A stretch of 64,000 nt of DNA from Micromonospora_E sp048060115. Lineage in GTDB: Bacteria; Actinomycetota; Actinomycetes; Mycobacteriales; Micromonosporaceae. Within the stretch, counting starts at the first letter, position 1. Each line of letters begins with the position of its first letter. The notes below the pieces were generated by a model. The model made no database searches. It saw only the letters and a program-made list of their open reading frames with translations, and had not been told where the DNA came from. Location of the stretch: NCBI RefSeq assembly GCF_048060115.1, contig NZ_JBHMIM010000037.1, forward strand, positions 1 to 64,000. The letters run 5' to 3'. Below, piece by piece: positions 41,697 through 50,230 of this stretch. The translations under genes were made by a program, and so were the position numbers.

Positions 41697-42343
41697 GCTG
41701 CAGAGGTTGAAAGGTTGACGTCTGCTCGGTCATGGTGGTTCTGGATCGAGGGTCAATCCGGTGTAGGCGAGGAAGCCCGCGAGCAGGTCGGGTTGCTGCT
41801 GGCACGCGCGTAGCCGTTGCCTGACGAGGTCAGCGAGGTGGTCGACGCCGTGGACGGCGATGTTGGCGATCCCGCGTTTCGTCCACGCCCCGACGCCCTC
41901 GGTCGGGTTGAGGTCCGGCGCGTAGGTGGGCAGCCGTACGACCGTCAGCCAGTCACGGGCCGCGATGAGGGCACGCATCCGCAGGCTGACGTGCGTGTTC
42001 AGGTCGTCCCGGACCAGCACGGTCGGCGCGGCGAGGCGCTGATGGACCTGTCGAGGAACGCGAGGTAGTCGTCCTCGCTGAAACTGCCGCGTTCACCTGC
42101 CCGCCCACGGTGCAGCCGGACACGCGCCACATCAACCGTCCACGCTGTCGAGGTCGCAGGCAGACCTCACCGCCGTCGCCGCCCACACCGACTGCTCCGA
42201 AACCCGCAGCTCAGGTGCGAACTCTGCGGTCGGCCGGTCCTCGACGAACATGGCCACGGCCCGTTCCTGGACCGCTTGCCGCCGCGCATCGACCCGGATC
42301 ACGCCGACAAGCCGACGAACATCAACCCTTCAAGCTCTGTAGC
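41697..42343. mobile_element. Degenerate IS630-family element with terminal inverted repeats
   Basis: The left end (41697-41721) and the reverse complement of the right end (42319-42343) match at 21 of 25 positions; the common pattern is GCTrCAGAGsTTGAArGGTT. Between them is a broken IS630-type transposase on the minus strand. At about 650 bp the element is well short of the roughly 1.1 kb of a full member, so it is internally deleted. A TA target duplication could not be placed with certainty. Confidence 0.65.
41730..42302 (-). pseudogene. IS630-family transposase remnant
   Basis: From a GTG at 42302 the N-terminal helix-turn-helix region reads RVDARRQAVQERAVAMFVED and LRVSEQSVWA. It then jumps, apparently by deletion, to pieces of the DDE domain in changing frames: CLRPRQRGRLMWRV, then RVRLHRGRAGERGSFSEDDY, then QVHQRLAAPTVLVRDDLNTH, RLPTYAPDLNPTEGVGAW. 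The last block carries the final acidic residue of the DDE triad. At least two frameshifts and the deletion make it inactive. Confidence 0.75.
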
Positions 42344-42576
42344 TGCCTGACCAGAGAGAACGTGCCCGGTCGAGGCGTCGTGTTACAGCCGAGGGAGTTC
42401 CGGGATCGCCGTACGTAACGTTTTCGTCAACGGCCCTTCTCTGACCTTACGGGGTGCCCGGAAGGTGGGATAGCGTCCCGCCCCAAGGCCGGCATAGCGG
42501 CCGGGTGCGTGCTTCCCGCAAGAGCCAATCGGCAGTGGGTGGTTCGGGCCAATTGGATCTAGGAGGGTTTCGAGCC

Positions 42577-43740
42577 TTGAAGCGTAATCTTGTCCGCCTG
42601 CTCGGCGGCGTCGCCATGGCGGCGCTCGTCGCGAGCGGCGCCGCCTGCAGCAGCGGCGACGGCGACACCACGGAAGCTGGCGGCGATGGGTGTGGTTACA
42701 AGATCGCCTTTTTCGGGGCGCTGACCGGTCCTTCGGCGGCGCTGGGCATCAACGAGCGCAACGGTGCCGCGCTCGCGGTGGAGCAGTACAACGAGGAGAA
42801 CCCGGACTGCACCGTCGAGCTGGTCGGCCTGGACTCGCAGGGCAGCCCGGACCAGGCGCCCGGTCTGGCCCAGCGCGCCATCGACGACGAGAAGATGCTC
42901 GGCATCGTCGGCCCGGCGTACTCGGGTGAGTCGGAGGCGGCCGGTCCGCTGTTCGCCGAGGCCGGTCTGGTCACCATCACCCCGTCGGCGACCCGGCCGA
43001 GCCTGGCCGAGCAGGGTTGGCCGACCTTCTTCCGGGGCGTCGGCAACGACCTGAGCCAGGGCCCGGGCGCCGGCATCTACCTGCGCGACGTGTTGGGTGC
43101 CAAGAAGGTCTTCGTCATCGACGACCAGTCGGCGTACGGTGCCGGTCTGGCCGACGAGGTCAAGAACCTTCTCGGTGACCTGGTTGTCGACTCCGACAAG
43201 GTCCAGGGCGAGGGCAAGCAGGTCGACTTCTCCGCCACCGTGACGAAGGTGCGCTCCGCCGACGTGGATGCAATCTTCTTCGGTGGGTACTACCAGGAGG
43301 CCGGTCTGATCCGCAAGCAGCTCACTGACGCCGGCATCACCGCCGTCATGGTCGCCGGCGACGGCGTCAACGACAATGCGTTCATCGACTCCGCCGGCGC
43401 GGCCGCGGCTGAGGGCACCATCCTCACCTGCCCGTGCCAGCCGGCCACCGAGGCTCGGGGAAGCTTCGCCGCCGACTTCGAGGCGCTGCACGGCACCTTG
43501 CCGGGCACCTACAGCGACACCGCCTACGACGCGGCGCACATCCTGCTCGAAGGCATCGGCGAGGGCAACACCACCCGTAAGTCCCTGCTCAAGTTCGTGA
43601 AGGGCTACGAGGGCGAAGGCGTCGCGGCCAACTACAAGTTCGACGACAAGGGTGAGCTCGACGCGGCCCAGGTCGTGGTCTGGGCGTTCAAGGTTGTCAA
43701 CGGTGAGGTCGTGCCGGACCAGGAGATCCCCAAGTCCTGA
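42577..43740 (+). CDS. livK: Branched-chain amino-acid ABC transporter substrate-binding lipoprotein
   Basis: 387 residues from the TTG at 42577, which has AGGAGG 10 nt upstream. The signal peptide ends in a lipobox (VASGAACSS). The mature part has the Peripla_BP_6 pattern: IAFFGALTGPSAALGI, LGIVGPAYSGESEAAGPLF, TITPSATRPSLAEQGWPTFF and GYYQEAGLIRKQLTDAGI. It captures leucine, isoleucine, valine or related ligands outside the membrane and heads a five-gene operon. The intergenic hairpin after it may keep its mRNA more abundant than that of the permeases. Confidence 0.93.
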   Translation: MKRNLVRLLGGVAMAALVASGAACSSGDGDTTEAGGDGCGYKIAFFGALTGPSAALGINERNGAALAVEQYNEENPDCTVELVGLDSQGSPDQAPGLAQRAIDDEKMLGIVGPAYSGESEAAGPLFAEAGLVTITPSATRPSLAEQGWPTFFRGVGNDLSQGPGAGIYLRDVLGAKKVFVIDDQSAYGAGLADEVKNLLGDLVVDSDKVQGEGKQVDFSATVTKVRSADVDAIFFGGYYQEAGLIRKQLTDAGITAVMVAGDGVNDNAFIDSAGAAAAEGTILTCPCQPATEARGSFAADFEALHGTLPGTYSDTAYDAAHILLEGIGEGNTTRKSLLKFVKGYEGEGVAANYKFDDKGELDAAQVVVWAFKVVNGEVVPDQEIPKS

Positions 43741-43773
43741 TTTGTTCGAATCGGCAGTTCAGCTTTTAGCGGG

Positions 43774-43801
43774 TGCGGCCGGGAGCTCGCTCCCGGCCGC
43801 A
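43774..43801 (+). terminator. Hairpin between livK and livH
   Basis: TGCGGCCGGGAG (43774-43785) and CTCCCGGCCGCA (43790-43801) form a perfect 12-bp stem with a CTCG tetraloop, followed by a T-rich CTCTTTTCCC. It probably acts as a partial terminator or mRNA stabiliser. Confidence 0.7.
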
Positions 43802-43838
43802 TCCGACTCTTTTCCCAGCCCTCGATGGAGCACCCTCC

Positions 43839-44789
43839 TTGAATGTCAATGGATTGCTCTCGAACTTCGGAGAGCTCACCGTTACCGGCTTGACCCAGGG
43901 TGCCATCTATGCCTTGGTCGCGCTAGGTTACACACTGGTCTACGGCGTACTGCGACTCATCAACTTCGCCCACTCCGAGGTCTTCATCGCCGGTGCCTTC
44001 GCCGCGCTGTGGACCTGGACAGCTCTCGGACTCACCCAGAACTCCGAGGTCAGCGGGGTCGGCTCGATCATCTTCTATCTGCTGATCGCGCTGGTTGTGG
44101 CCGCGATAGCTTCGGCGGCCACCGCGACCCTGATCGAACGGGTGGCGTACCGGCCACTGCGCCAACGCAACGCCCCGCCGTTGGCATTCCTGATCACCGC
44201 CATCGGTGCCTCGATCGTGCTGGCCGAGGCGTTCGGCATCTACACCCGCCGGTTGCCACAGGGTCTACCGACGATCGTAAGCAACGTCCCGTTGTTCGAG
44301 ATCGCCGATGTGCCGATCACCATGGTGCAGCTGCTGACCGTGGGTGCGGCCCTGGTGATGATGGTCGGCCTGGACTTTTTCATCAACCGCAGCCGGGTCG
44401 GTCGGGGTGTCCGGGCGGTCGCCCAGGACCCGAACACCGCTGCCCTGATGGGGGTCAACAAGGACCGGGTCATCATGACCATCTTCATCCTGGGCGGTGT
44501 GATGGCCGGTGTCGCCGGCGTGCTCTTCAACGTACGGATCGGCGTGCTGACCTACAGCGTGGGCTTCCTGCTCGGGCTCAAGGCCTTCACCGCCGCGGTG
44601 CTCGGTGGGATCGGTAATCTGCGTGGCGCGTTGCTCGGCGGTCTCCTGCTCGGTGTCGTCGAGAACTACGCGTCCGGACTCTTCGGTACGCAGTGGAAAG
44701 ACTTTGCTGCCTTCGCCGTCCTGGTCATCCTGCTGATGTTCCGGCCGACCGGTCTGCTCGGCGAGTCACTGGGGAGGGCACGGGTATGA
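43839..44789 (+). CDS. livH: Branched-chain amino-acid ABC transporter permease LivH
   Basis: 316 residues from a TTG at 43839 (GGAG 8 nt upstream). Multi-pass membrane protein with the LivH motifs GLTQGAIYALVALGYTLVYG and LINFAHSEVFIAGAF near the N-terminus and AFTAAVLGGIGNLRGALLGG near the C-terminus. It pairs with LivM to form the channel. Its stop overlaps the livM start (ATGA). Confidence 0.94.
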   Translation: MNVNGLLSNFGELTVTGLTQGAIYALVALGYTLVYGVLRLINFAHSEVFIAGAFAALWTWTALGLTQNSEVSGVGSIIFYLLIALVVAAIASAATATLIERVAYRPLRQRNAPPLAFLITAIGASIVLAEAFGIYTRRLPQGLPTIVSNVPLFEIADVPITMVQLLTVGAALVMMVGLDFFINRSRVGRGVRAVAQDPNTAALMGVNKDRVIMTIFILGGVMAGVAGVLFNVRIGVLTYSVGFLLGLKAFTAAVLGGIGNLRGALLGGLLLGVVENYASGLFGTQWKDFAAFAVLVILLMFRPTGLLGESLGRARV

Positions 44790-45895
44790 CAGGCATACGA
44801 GCCAAGCTGCACCATGCGCGTGGCGAGTTCTCCGACCGCTGGCACCACATGCCGAAGTGGGCCCGTTGGGCGCTGATCGCCGCTGTGGTGGTGTTCTTCT
44901 ACGCGCTGCCGAACAAGGAGTTCTACCAGTACCTCGGACCGATCCCGACCACCGAGTCGAACTTCGCCCAGGTGCTGTTCACCGTCTCCATCTACGTGCT
45001 GCTGGCGGTCGGGCTCAACATCGTGGTTGGCTTTACCGGCCTGCTGGACCTCGGCTACTTCGGGTTCTTCGCGGTCGGTGCCTACACCGTCGCGGTGCTC
45101 ACCTCGCCCAGCAGCGATCTCAAGACGCTGTGGCCGTGGCTGGCGGCGGTGCCGCTGGCGATCGGCATCACAATGATCTCCGGTCTGCTGCTCGGTACCC
45201 CGACCTTGCGGTTGCGCGGCGACTACCTGGCGATCGTCACCCTCGGTTTCGCCGAGATGATCCGGATCGCCGCGGTGAGCTCCGAGTTCCTCAAGGGCCA
45301 GCGGGGCCTCAACCAGATTCCGCACCCGCCGGGCGAGTTCGCCGACGGCGAACCGGTCTTCGGGGTTCTCGATGCCCGTCCGTACTACTGGCTGGTCCTC
45401 ACCCTGATCATCGTCGTGGTGATCCTGGTCGGCAACCTCAGCCGTAGTCGGGTCGGCCGGGCCTGGATCTCGATCCGTGAGGACGAGGACGCCGCCCAGT
45501 TGATGGGCGTGCCGACGTTCAAGTTCAAGCTGTGGGCGTTCGCCATGGGCGCGGCGATCGGCGGGCTCGCCGGGGCGCTGTTCGCTGGCAAACAGAACTT
45601 TGTCAGCTCGCAGAACTTCGAACTGCTCAACTCGATCATCATCCTGGCTGCGGTGATCCTCGGCGGCTCCGGCAACATCGTCGGCGCGATCGTTGGTGGC
45701 GGCCTGGTCGCGTACCTGATCGAACGTTTCCGCGGCATCGAGCTGTTCGGTGTCGAACTCTACGAGTACCGGTTCCTGGTCTTCGGCCTGACCCTCGTGA
45801 TCATGATGATCTTCCGGCCGCAGGGCCTGATCGCCAACAGACGCAGAGCCGCCGAATTCAAGGATCGCCGCAAGGAGGTGATCGTCGGTGGTTGA
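44786..45895 (+). CDS. livM: Branched-chain amino-acid ABC transporter permease LivM
   Basis: 369 residues from the ATG at 44786. A cytoplasmic N-terminal tail of about 25 residues is followed by about nine membrane segments with AVGLNIVVGFTGLLDLGYFG, YLAIVTLGFAEMIRI and SIIILAAVILGGSGNIVGAI, the LivM pattern. The C-terminus is basic. livG starts 8 nt before its stop. Confidence 0.94.
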   Translation: MTGIRAKLHHARGEFSDRWHHMPKWARWALIAAVVVFFYALPNKEFYQYLGPIPTTESNFAQVLFTVSIYVLLAVGLNIVVGFTGLLDLGYFGFFAVGAYTVAVLTSPSSDLKTLWPWLAAVPLAIGITMISGLLLGTPTLRLRGDYLAIVTLGFAEMIRIAAVSSEFLKGQRGLNQIPHPPGEFADGEPVFGVLDARPYYWLVLTLIIVVVILVGNLSRSRVGRAWISIREDEDAAQLMGVPTFKFKLWAFAMGAAIGGLAGALFAGKQNFVSSQNFELLNSIIILAAVILGGSGNIVGAIVGGGLVAYLIERFRGIELFGVELYEYRFLVFGLTLVIMMIFRPQGLIANRRRAAEFKDRRKEVIVGG

Positions 45896-46706
45896 TCCGA
45901 CGACCGAGACCAGCCCGCCGACCAGCCCGACCCGGGAGCCGCTGCTGGAGGTCGACCATGTCACGCTGCGCTTCGGCGGTGTGGTGGCCCTCAACGACGT
46001 GGACTTCACCCTGTACAAGGGCGAGATCCTCGGCCTGATCGGTCCGAACGGGGCCGGCAAGACGACCTGCTTCAACGCGATGACCGGTATCTACCAGCCC
46101 ACCGAGGGTGAGATCCGGTTCCGCGGCCAGCGGATCGTCGGCAAGAAGCGTCACCAGATCACCAAGATGGGCATGGCCCGGACGTTCCAGAACATCCGGC
46201 TCTTCCCGGAGATGACCGCGCTGGAGAACGTCCAGGTCGGTGCCGACGCCCATCACAAGACCAGCGTCATCTCCGCGATGCTGCGGCTGCCGCGACACTG
46301 GCGCGAGGAGCGTGACGGCCGGGAGAAGGCCCGTGCGCTGCTGGACTTCGTGGGGATCGGCCCGCGGATCGACGAGATGGCCCGCAACCTGTCGTACGGC
46401 GAACAGCGGCGCCTGGAAATTGCCCGGGCGTTGGCGACCGATCCGGTACTGCTCTGCCTGGACGAGCCGGCGGCCGGATTCAACCCGGCGGAGAAGGAGG
46501 AGCTGCTCCAGCTGATCCGCCAGATCCGTGACCGGGGCGTCACCGTGCTGCTGATCGAGCACGACATGCGCCTGGTCATGGGGGTGACCGACCGGATCGT
46601 GGTGTTGGAGTTCGGAAAGAAGATTGCCGACGGGCTGCCCGCCGATGTGCGGGACGACCACCGGGTGATCGCCGCCTACCTGGGAGTGCCGGACGATGCT
46701 GCTTGA
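45888..46706 (+). CDS. livG: Branched-chain amino-acid ABC transporter ATPase LivG
   Basis: 272 residues. Walker A GPNGAGKTT, Q-loop in TFQNIRLF, the signature LSYGEQRRLEIARAL, Walker B VLLCLDEPAAGFNP and the switch His in LLIEHDMRLVM are all present. The GTG start overlaps livM and the 3' end overlaps livF by 11 nt. Confidence 0.95.
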   Translation: MVDPTTETSPPTSPTREPLLEVDHVTLRFGGVVALNDVDFTLYKGEILGLIGPNGAGKTTCFNAMTGIYQPTEGEIRFRGQRIVGKKRHQITKMGMARTFQNIRLFPEMTALENVQVGADAHHKTSVISAMLRLPRHWREERDGREKARALLDFVGIGPRIDEMARNLSYGEQRRLEIARALATDPVLLCLDEPAAGFNPAEKEELLQLIRQIRDRGVTVLLIEHDMRLVMGVTDRIVVLEFGKKIADGLPADVRDDHRVIAAYLGVPDDAA

Positions 46707-47406
46707 GATCGAGGACGTCAGCCTGCTCTACGGGCGGATCCAGGCGCTGCACGGCATCAGCCTGACGGTCGACGAGGGCGAGATCGTCGCCCTGATCGGC
46801 GCCAACGGCGCCGGCAAGTCCACCACCATGCGGGCGATTTCCGGGATCCGGCCAATCGCCGCCGGCAAGATCACCTTCGAGGGCGAGGACATCTCCAAGC
46901 TCCGGGCCGACCTGCGGGTACGCCGTGGGCTCTGCCAGGCACCGGAAGGCCGGGGGATCTTCCCCGGTATGACGGTGCTGGAGAACCTGGACATGGGGGC
47001 GTACACCCGACGCGACCGGGCCGGCATCGCCGCCGACCTGGAACGGGTCCTAGGTCTGTTCCCCCGGCTGGCCGAGCGGAGCAAGCAGCACGGCGGCACC
47101 CTGTCCGGTGGCGAGCAGCAGATGCTCGCCGTCGGCCGGGCGCTGATGAGCCGGCCGAAGCTGCTGCTGCTCGACGAGCCCTCGATGGGGCTCGCACCGA
47201 TGCTGATCCAGCAGATCTTCGACATCATCGTGGAGATCAACCAGCAGGGCACCACCGTCCTGCTGGTCGAGCAGAACGCCCAGCAGGCGCTGTCGCGCGC
47301 CCACCGGGCGTACGTGCTGGAGACTGGCCGGATCGTCAAGGCCGGCACCGGCGCGGAACTGCTGCACGACCCGGCCGTCAAGGAGGCGTACCTGGGTGTC
47401 GCCTGA
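46696..47406 (+). CDS. livF: Branched-chain amino-acid ABC transporter ATPase LivF
   Basis: 236 residues. Walker A GANGAGKST, the LivF-typical CQAPEGRGIFPGMTVLENL, signature LSGGEQQMLAVGRAL, Walker B LLLLDEPSMGLAP and switch region LLVEQNAQQAL are present. It completes the liv operon; a second, polar amino-acid ABC operon starts 36 nt later. Confidence 0.95.
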   Translation: MLLEIEDVSLLYGRIQALHGISLTVDEGEIVALIGANGAGKSTTMRAISGIRPIAAGKITFEGEDISKLRADLRVRRGLCQAPEGRGIFPGMTVLENLDMGAYTRRDRAGIAADLERVLGLFPRLAERSKQHGGTLSGGEQQMLAVGRALMSRPKLLLLDEPSMGLAPMLIQQIFDIIVEINQQGTTVLLVEQNAQQALSRAHRAYVLETGRIVKAGTGAELLHDPAVKEAYLGVA

Positions 47407-47442
47407 CCCGGCACCGGTACGACCCGACCCCTCGGAGGAATC

Positions 47443-48342
47443 GTGACAATCGCCCATCAGCGTACCCGGCGGGCTGCCGCCGGGGTGCTCGGCGCGCTCG
47501 CTCTCGTGCTCACCCTCGGTGCCTGCGGCGAGCAGGACAGCGTCGAGCAACCGGGCGGCGGCGCGCCGAGCGCCGCACCGGACGACGACCTGGCCGCGCT
47601 CGTCCCGGACGAGATCAAGGCCGACGGCAAGATCCTGGTCGGGGTCGATGCGACCTACGCCCCGGCGGAGTTCCTCGACACCGACGGCGCCACCGTGGTC
47701 GGTTTCGACGTCGACCTGTTCAACACGGTCGCCGGCAAGCTCGGCCTGACCACCGAGTACGTGCCGAGCCAGTTCGACGACATCCTCCCCGGGGTGATGT
47801 CCGGCAAGTACGAGATCGGGGTCTCCTCGTTCACCATCAACGACGAGCGCAAAGCTCAGGTGAACTTGGTGTCCTACTTCGCGGCCGGCACCCAGTGGGC
47901 GTCGCGCACCGGCGAACCGGTCGACCCGGACGCCGCCTGCGGCAAGCGGGTGGCGGTGCAGGCCGGCACGGTGCAGGTGGAGGACATCGAGGCCCGGTCG
48001 GCGGCCTGCACCGCCGCCGGCGACCCCGAGATCACCATCGAACAGTTCCAGGGCCAGGACCAGGCGACCGCCTCGGTGGTCTCCGCCAAGAACGATGCGA
48101 TGCTGGCCGACTCGCCGGTCTGCGCGTACGCGGTGCAGCAGACCAATGGGGAGCTGGAGCTGTCCGGCGACATCTACGACTCTGCCCCGTACGGCTACGT
48201 GGTGGCCAAGGAGCAGGTCGAGTTCGCCGAGGCGGTGGCCCAGGCGCTCGCAGCGGTCATCGCCGATGGCAGCTACGAGCAGGCGCTGGGCAACTGGGGC
48301 GTCGAGGCGGGCGGGATCACCGACCCGGCCGTGAATCCCTGA
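47443..48342 (+). CDS. Polar amino-acid ABC transporter substrate-binding lipoprotein
   Basis: 299 residues from the GTG at 47443 with GGAGGA upstream. Signal peptide with lipobox LTLGAC, an acidic linker, then an SBP_bac_3 domain: ILVGVDATYAPAEFLD, VGFDVDLFNTVAGKLGL, DDILPGVMSGKYEIGVSSF. The family binds glutamate, glutamine, arginine or similar amino acids, or cystine; the exact ligand is not readable. It is followed by its permease and ATPase. Confidence 0.92.
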   Translation: MTIAHQRTRRAAAGVLGALALVLTLGACGEQDSVEQPGGGAPSAAPDDDLAALVPDEIKADGKILVGVDATYAPAEFLDTDGATVVGFDVDLFNTVAGKLGLTTEYVPSQFDDILPGVMSGKYEIGVSSFTINDERKAQVNLVSYFAAGTQWASRTGEPVDPDAACGKRVAVQAGTVQVEDIEARSAACTAAGDPEITIEQFQGQDQATASVVSAKNDAMLADSPVCAYAVQQTNGELELSGDIYDSAPYGYVVAKEQVEFAEAVAQALAAVIADGSYEQALGNWGVEAGGITDPAVNP

Positions 48343-48359
48343 GTAGCAGCTGCTGACCG

Positions 48360-49379
48360 ATGTCTGCGGACAACCCCTCATCCGTCCCGGACGGCGTCGA
48401 GCCGTCCGGGACGGACCAGGCCCAGGCCAAGCCAGCCGGGACGGTGGGCCGGCCCGGCTCCGAGCCCGCCGGGGCACTCCGGACCCGCCCGGAGCCGATC
48501 AAGGCGGTGCCGGTGCGCCGGCCGGGCCGCTGGGTGGCGATCGGCGTCCTCGCCGTGCTCGCCGCGATGTTCATCCACCTGCTGGTCACCAACGACCGGT
48601 TTCAGTGGTCGTTCATGGTCGACAACATGTTCCGGCCGCCGATCGTCGAAGGCGTCCGGACCACCATCACGATGACGCTGCTCGCCATGGTGATCGGCAT
48701 CGCCCTCGGTGTCGTGGTCGCCGTGATGCGGCTGTCCGGAAACCCGATCCTGGCCGGGGTCGCCTGGCTGTACACCTGGTTCTTCCGGGCGGTGCCCCGG
48801 GTGGTGCTGCTGGTGCTCTTCGGCAACCTCGGCATCCTCTGGGATCGGCTGGAATTCGGGCTGCCGTTCGACCGTCAGCTCGGTGCCCTGTTCGGCGTCA
48901 CCAATTTCGAGGCCCGGATCTGGGGCTTCGACGCGCGGACGGCGATCAGTGGCTTCGTCGCCGGGCTGCTCGGGTTGGCGCTGTCCGAGGCGGCGTACAT
49001 GGCGGAGATCGTCCGCGCCGGTATCCAGTCGGTCGACCCGGGTCAGGCCGAGGCCTGTGCCGCGCTCGGCATGAGGCAGGGGCTGACGCTGCGCCGGGTG
49101 GTGTTGCCGCAGGCGATGCGGGTGATCGTGCCGCCGACCGGAAACGAGACGACCGCCATGCTCAAGGACACCTCGTTGCTGGCTTTCGTACCGGTCACCA
49201 ACGAGTTGTTCTTCCAACTGTCGGCGGTCGGTTCCCGTACCTTCCAGGTGTTCCCGATGCTGGTCGCCGCGTGCCTGTGGTATCTGGCGCTGACCAGCGT
49301 GTTGACGGTCGGCCAGTCGTTCCTCGAACGGCGGTTCTCCCGCGGTTCCGCCGCCGCGGCCAGCGGAGGTACGCGATGA
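48360..49379 (+). CDS. Polar amino-acid ABC transporter permease
   Basis: 339 residues. A Pro/Gly-rich cytoplasmic tail of about 55 residues precedes the HisM/GlnP-type permease domain, with EGVRTTITMTLLAMVIGIAL, YTWFFRAVPRVVLLVLF and the EAA-like loop SVDPGQAEACAALGMRQGLT. Its stop overlaps the ATPase ATG (ATGA). The single permease presumably forms a homodimer. Confidence 0.92.
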   Translation: MSADNPSSVPDGVEPSGTDQAQAKPAGTVGRPGSEPAGALRTRPEPIKAVPVRRPGRWVAIGVLAVLAAMFIHLLVTNDRFQWSFMVDNMFRPPIVEGVRTTITMTLLAMVIGIALGVVVAVMRLSGNPILAGVAWLYTWFFRAVPRVVLLVLFGNLGILWDRLEFGLPFDRQLGALFGVTNFEARIWGFDARTAISGFVAGLLGLALSEAAYMAEIVRAGIQSVDPGQAEACAALGMRQGLTLRRVVLPQAMRVIVPPTGNETTAMLKDTSLLAFVPVTNELFFQLSAVGSRTFQVFPMLVAACLWYLALTSVLTVGQSFLERRFSRGSAAAASGGTR

Positions 49380-50161
49380 CCGCGCCGGCCGCCGGGCCCG
49401 ACGACCAGATGGTGTACGCCGAGAACGTGCACAAGTCGTTCGGGTCGCTCGACGTGCTCAACGGGGTGGACCTGGCGGTGCGCCCCGGTGAGGTGTGCTG
49501 CGTGATCGGGCCGTCCGGGTCCGGAAAGTCGACCTTCCTGCGCTGTATCAACCATCTGGAGAAGATCGACGGCGGTCGGATCTGGGTGGACGGGTCGCTG
49601 GTCGGCTACCGCGAGCGGGGCGGCAAGCTGCACGAACTGCCGGACCGGGAGGTGGCCGCGCAGCGGCAGGCGATCGGCATGGTGTTCCAGCGGTTCAACC
49701 TCTTCCCGCACATGAGCGCTCTGGCCAACGTGATGGAGGCCCCGCTACGGGTCCGCCGGCAGCCGAAGGCCGCGGTCCGCGAGCAGGCGCTGGCGCTGCT
49801 GGACCGGGTCGGCCTGGCCGACAAGGCGCAAGCCTATCCGGGGCGGCTCTCCGGCGGTCAGCAGCAGCGGGTGGCGATCGCCCGCGCGTTGGCCATGCGG
49901 CCGAAGCTGATGCTCTTCGACGAGCCGACCAGCGCGCTGGATCCGGAGCTGGTCGGTGAGGTGCTGGACGTGATGCGGGACCTGGCCCGCGACGGGATGA
50001 CGATGATCGTGGTGACCCACGAGATCGGCTTCGCTCGGGAGGTCGGCGACTCGTTGATCTTCATGGACGGCGGGGTGGTGGTTGAGGCCGGCGAGCCCCG
50101 GCAGGTCCTCGTCGACCCACGGCACGAACGCACTCGGGCATTCCTCAGTAAGGTCCTCTGA
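49376..50161 (+). CDS. Polar amino-acid ABC transporter ATPase (GlnQ-type)
   Basis: 261 residues from the ATG at 49376. Walker A GPSGSGKSTFLRCIN, Q-loop MVFQRFNLFPHMSALANV, signature LSGGQQQRVAIARAL, Walker B LMLFDEPTSALDPELVGEVL and switch His VVTHEIGFARE are all intact. A short insertion (GYRERGGKLHELPDREVA) in the beta domain is common in actinobacterial members. Confidence 0.95.
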   Translation: MTAPAAGPDDQMVYAENVHKSFGSLDVLNGVDLAVRPGEVCCVIGPSGSGKSTFLRCINHLEKIDGGRIWVDGSLVGYRERGGKLHELPDREVAAQRQAIGMVFQRFNLFPHMSALANVMEAPLRVRRQPKAAVREQALALLDRVGLADKAQAYPGRLSGGQQQRVAIARALAMRPKLMLFDEPTSALDPELVGEVLDVMRDLARDGMTMIVVTHEIGFAREVGDSLIFMDGGVVVEAGEPRQVLVDPRHERTRAFLSKVL

Positions 50162-50230
50162 GCTGGCGGGCAGAACCCGGCCGCGAGCCGCCGGGGGCGC
50201 TGTCACACCCCACGACTAGAGTCGCTTGAC

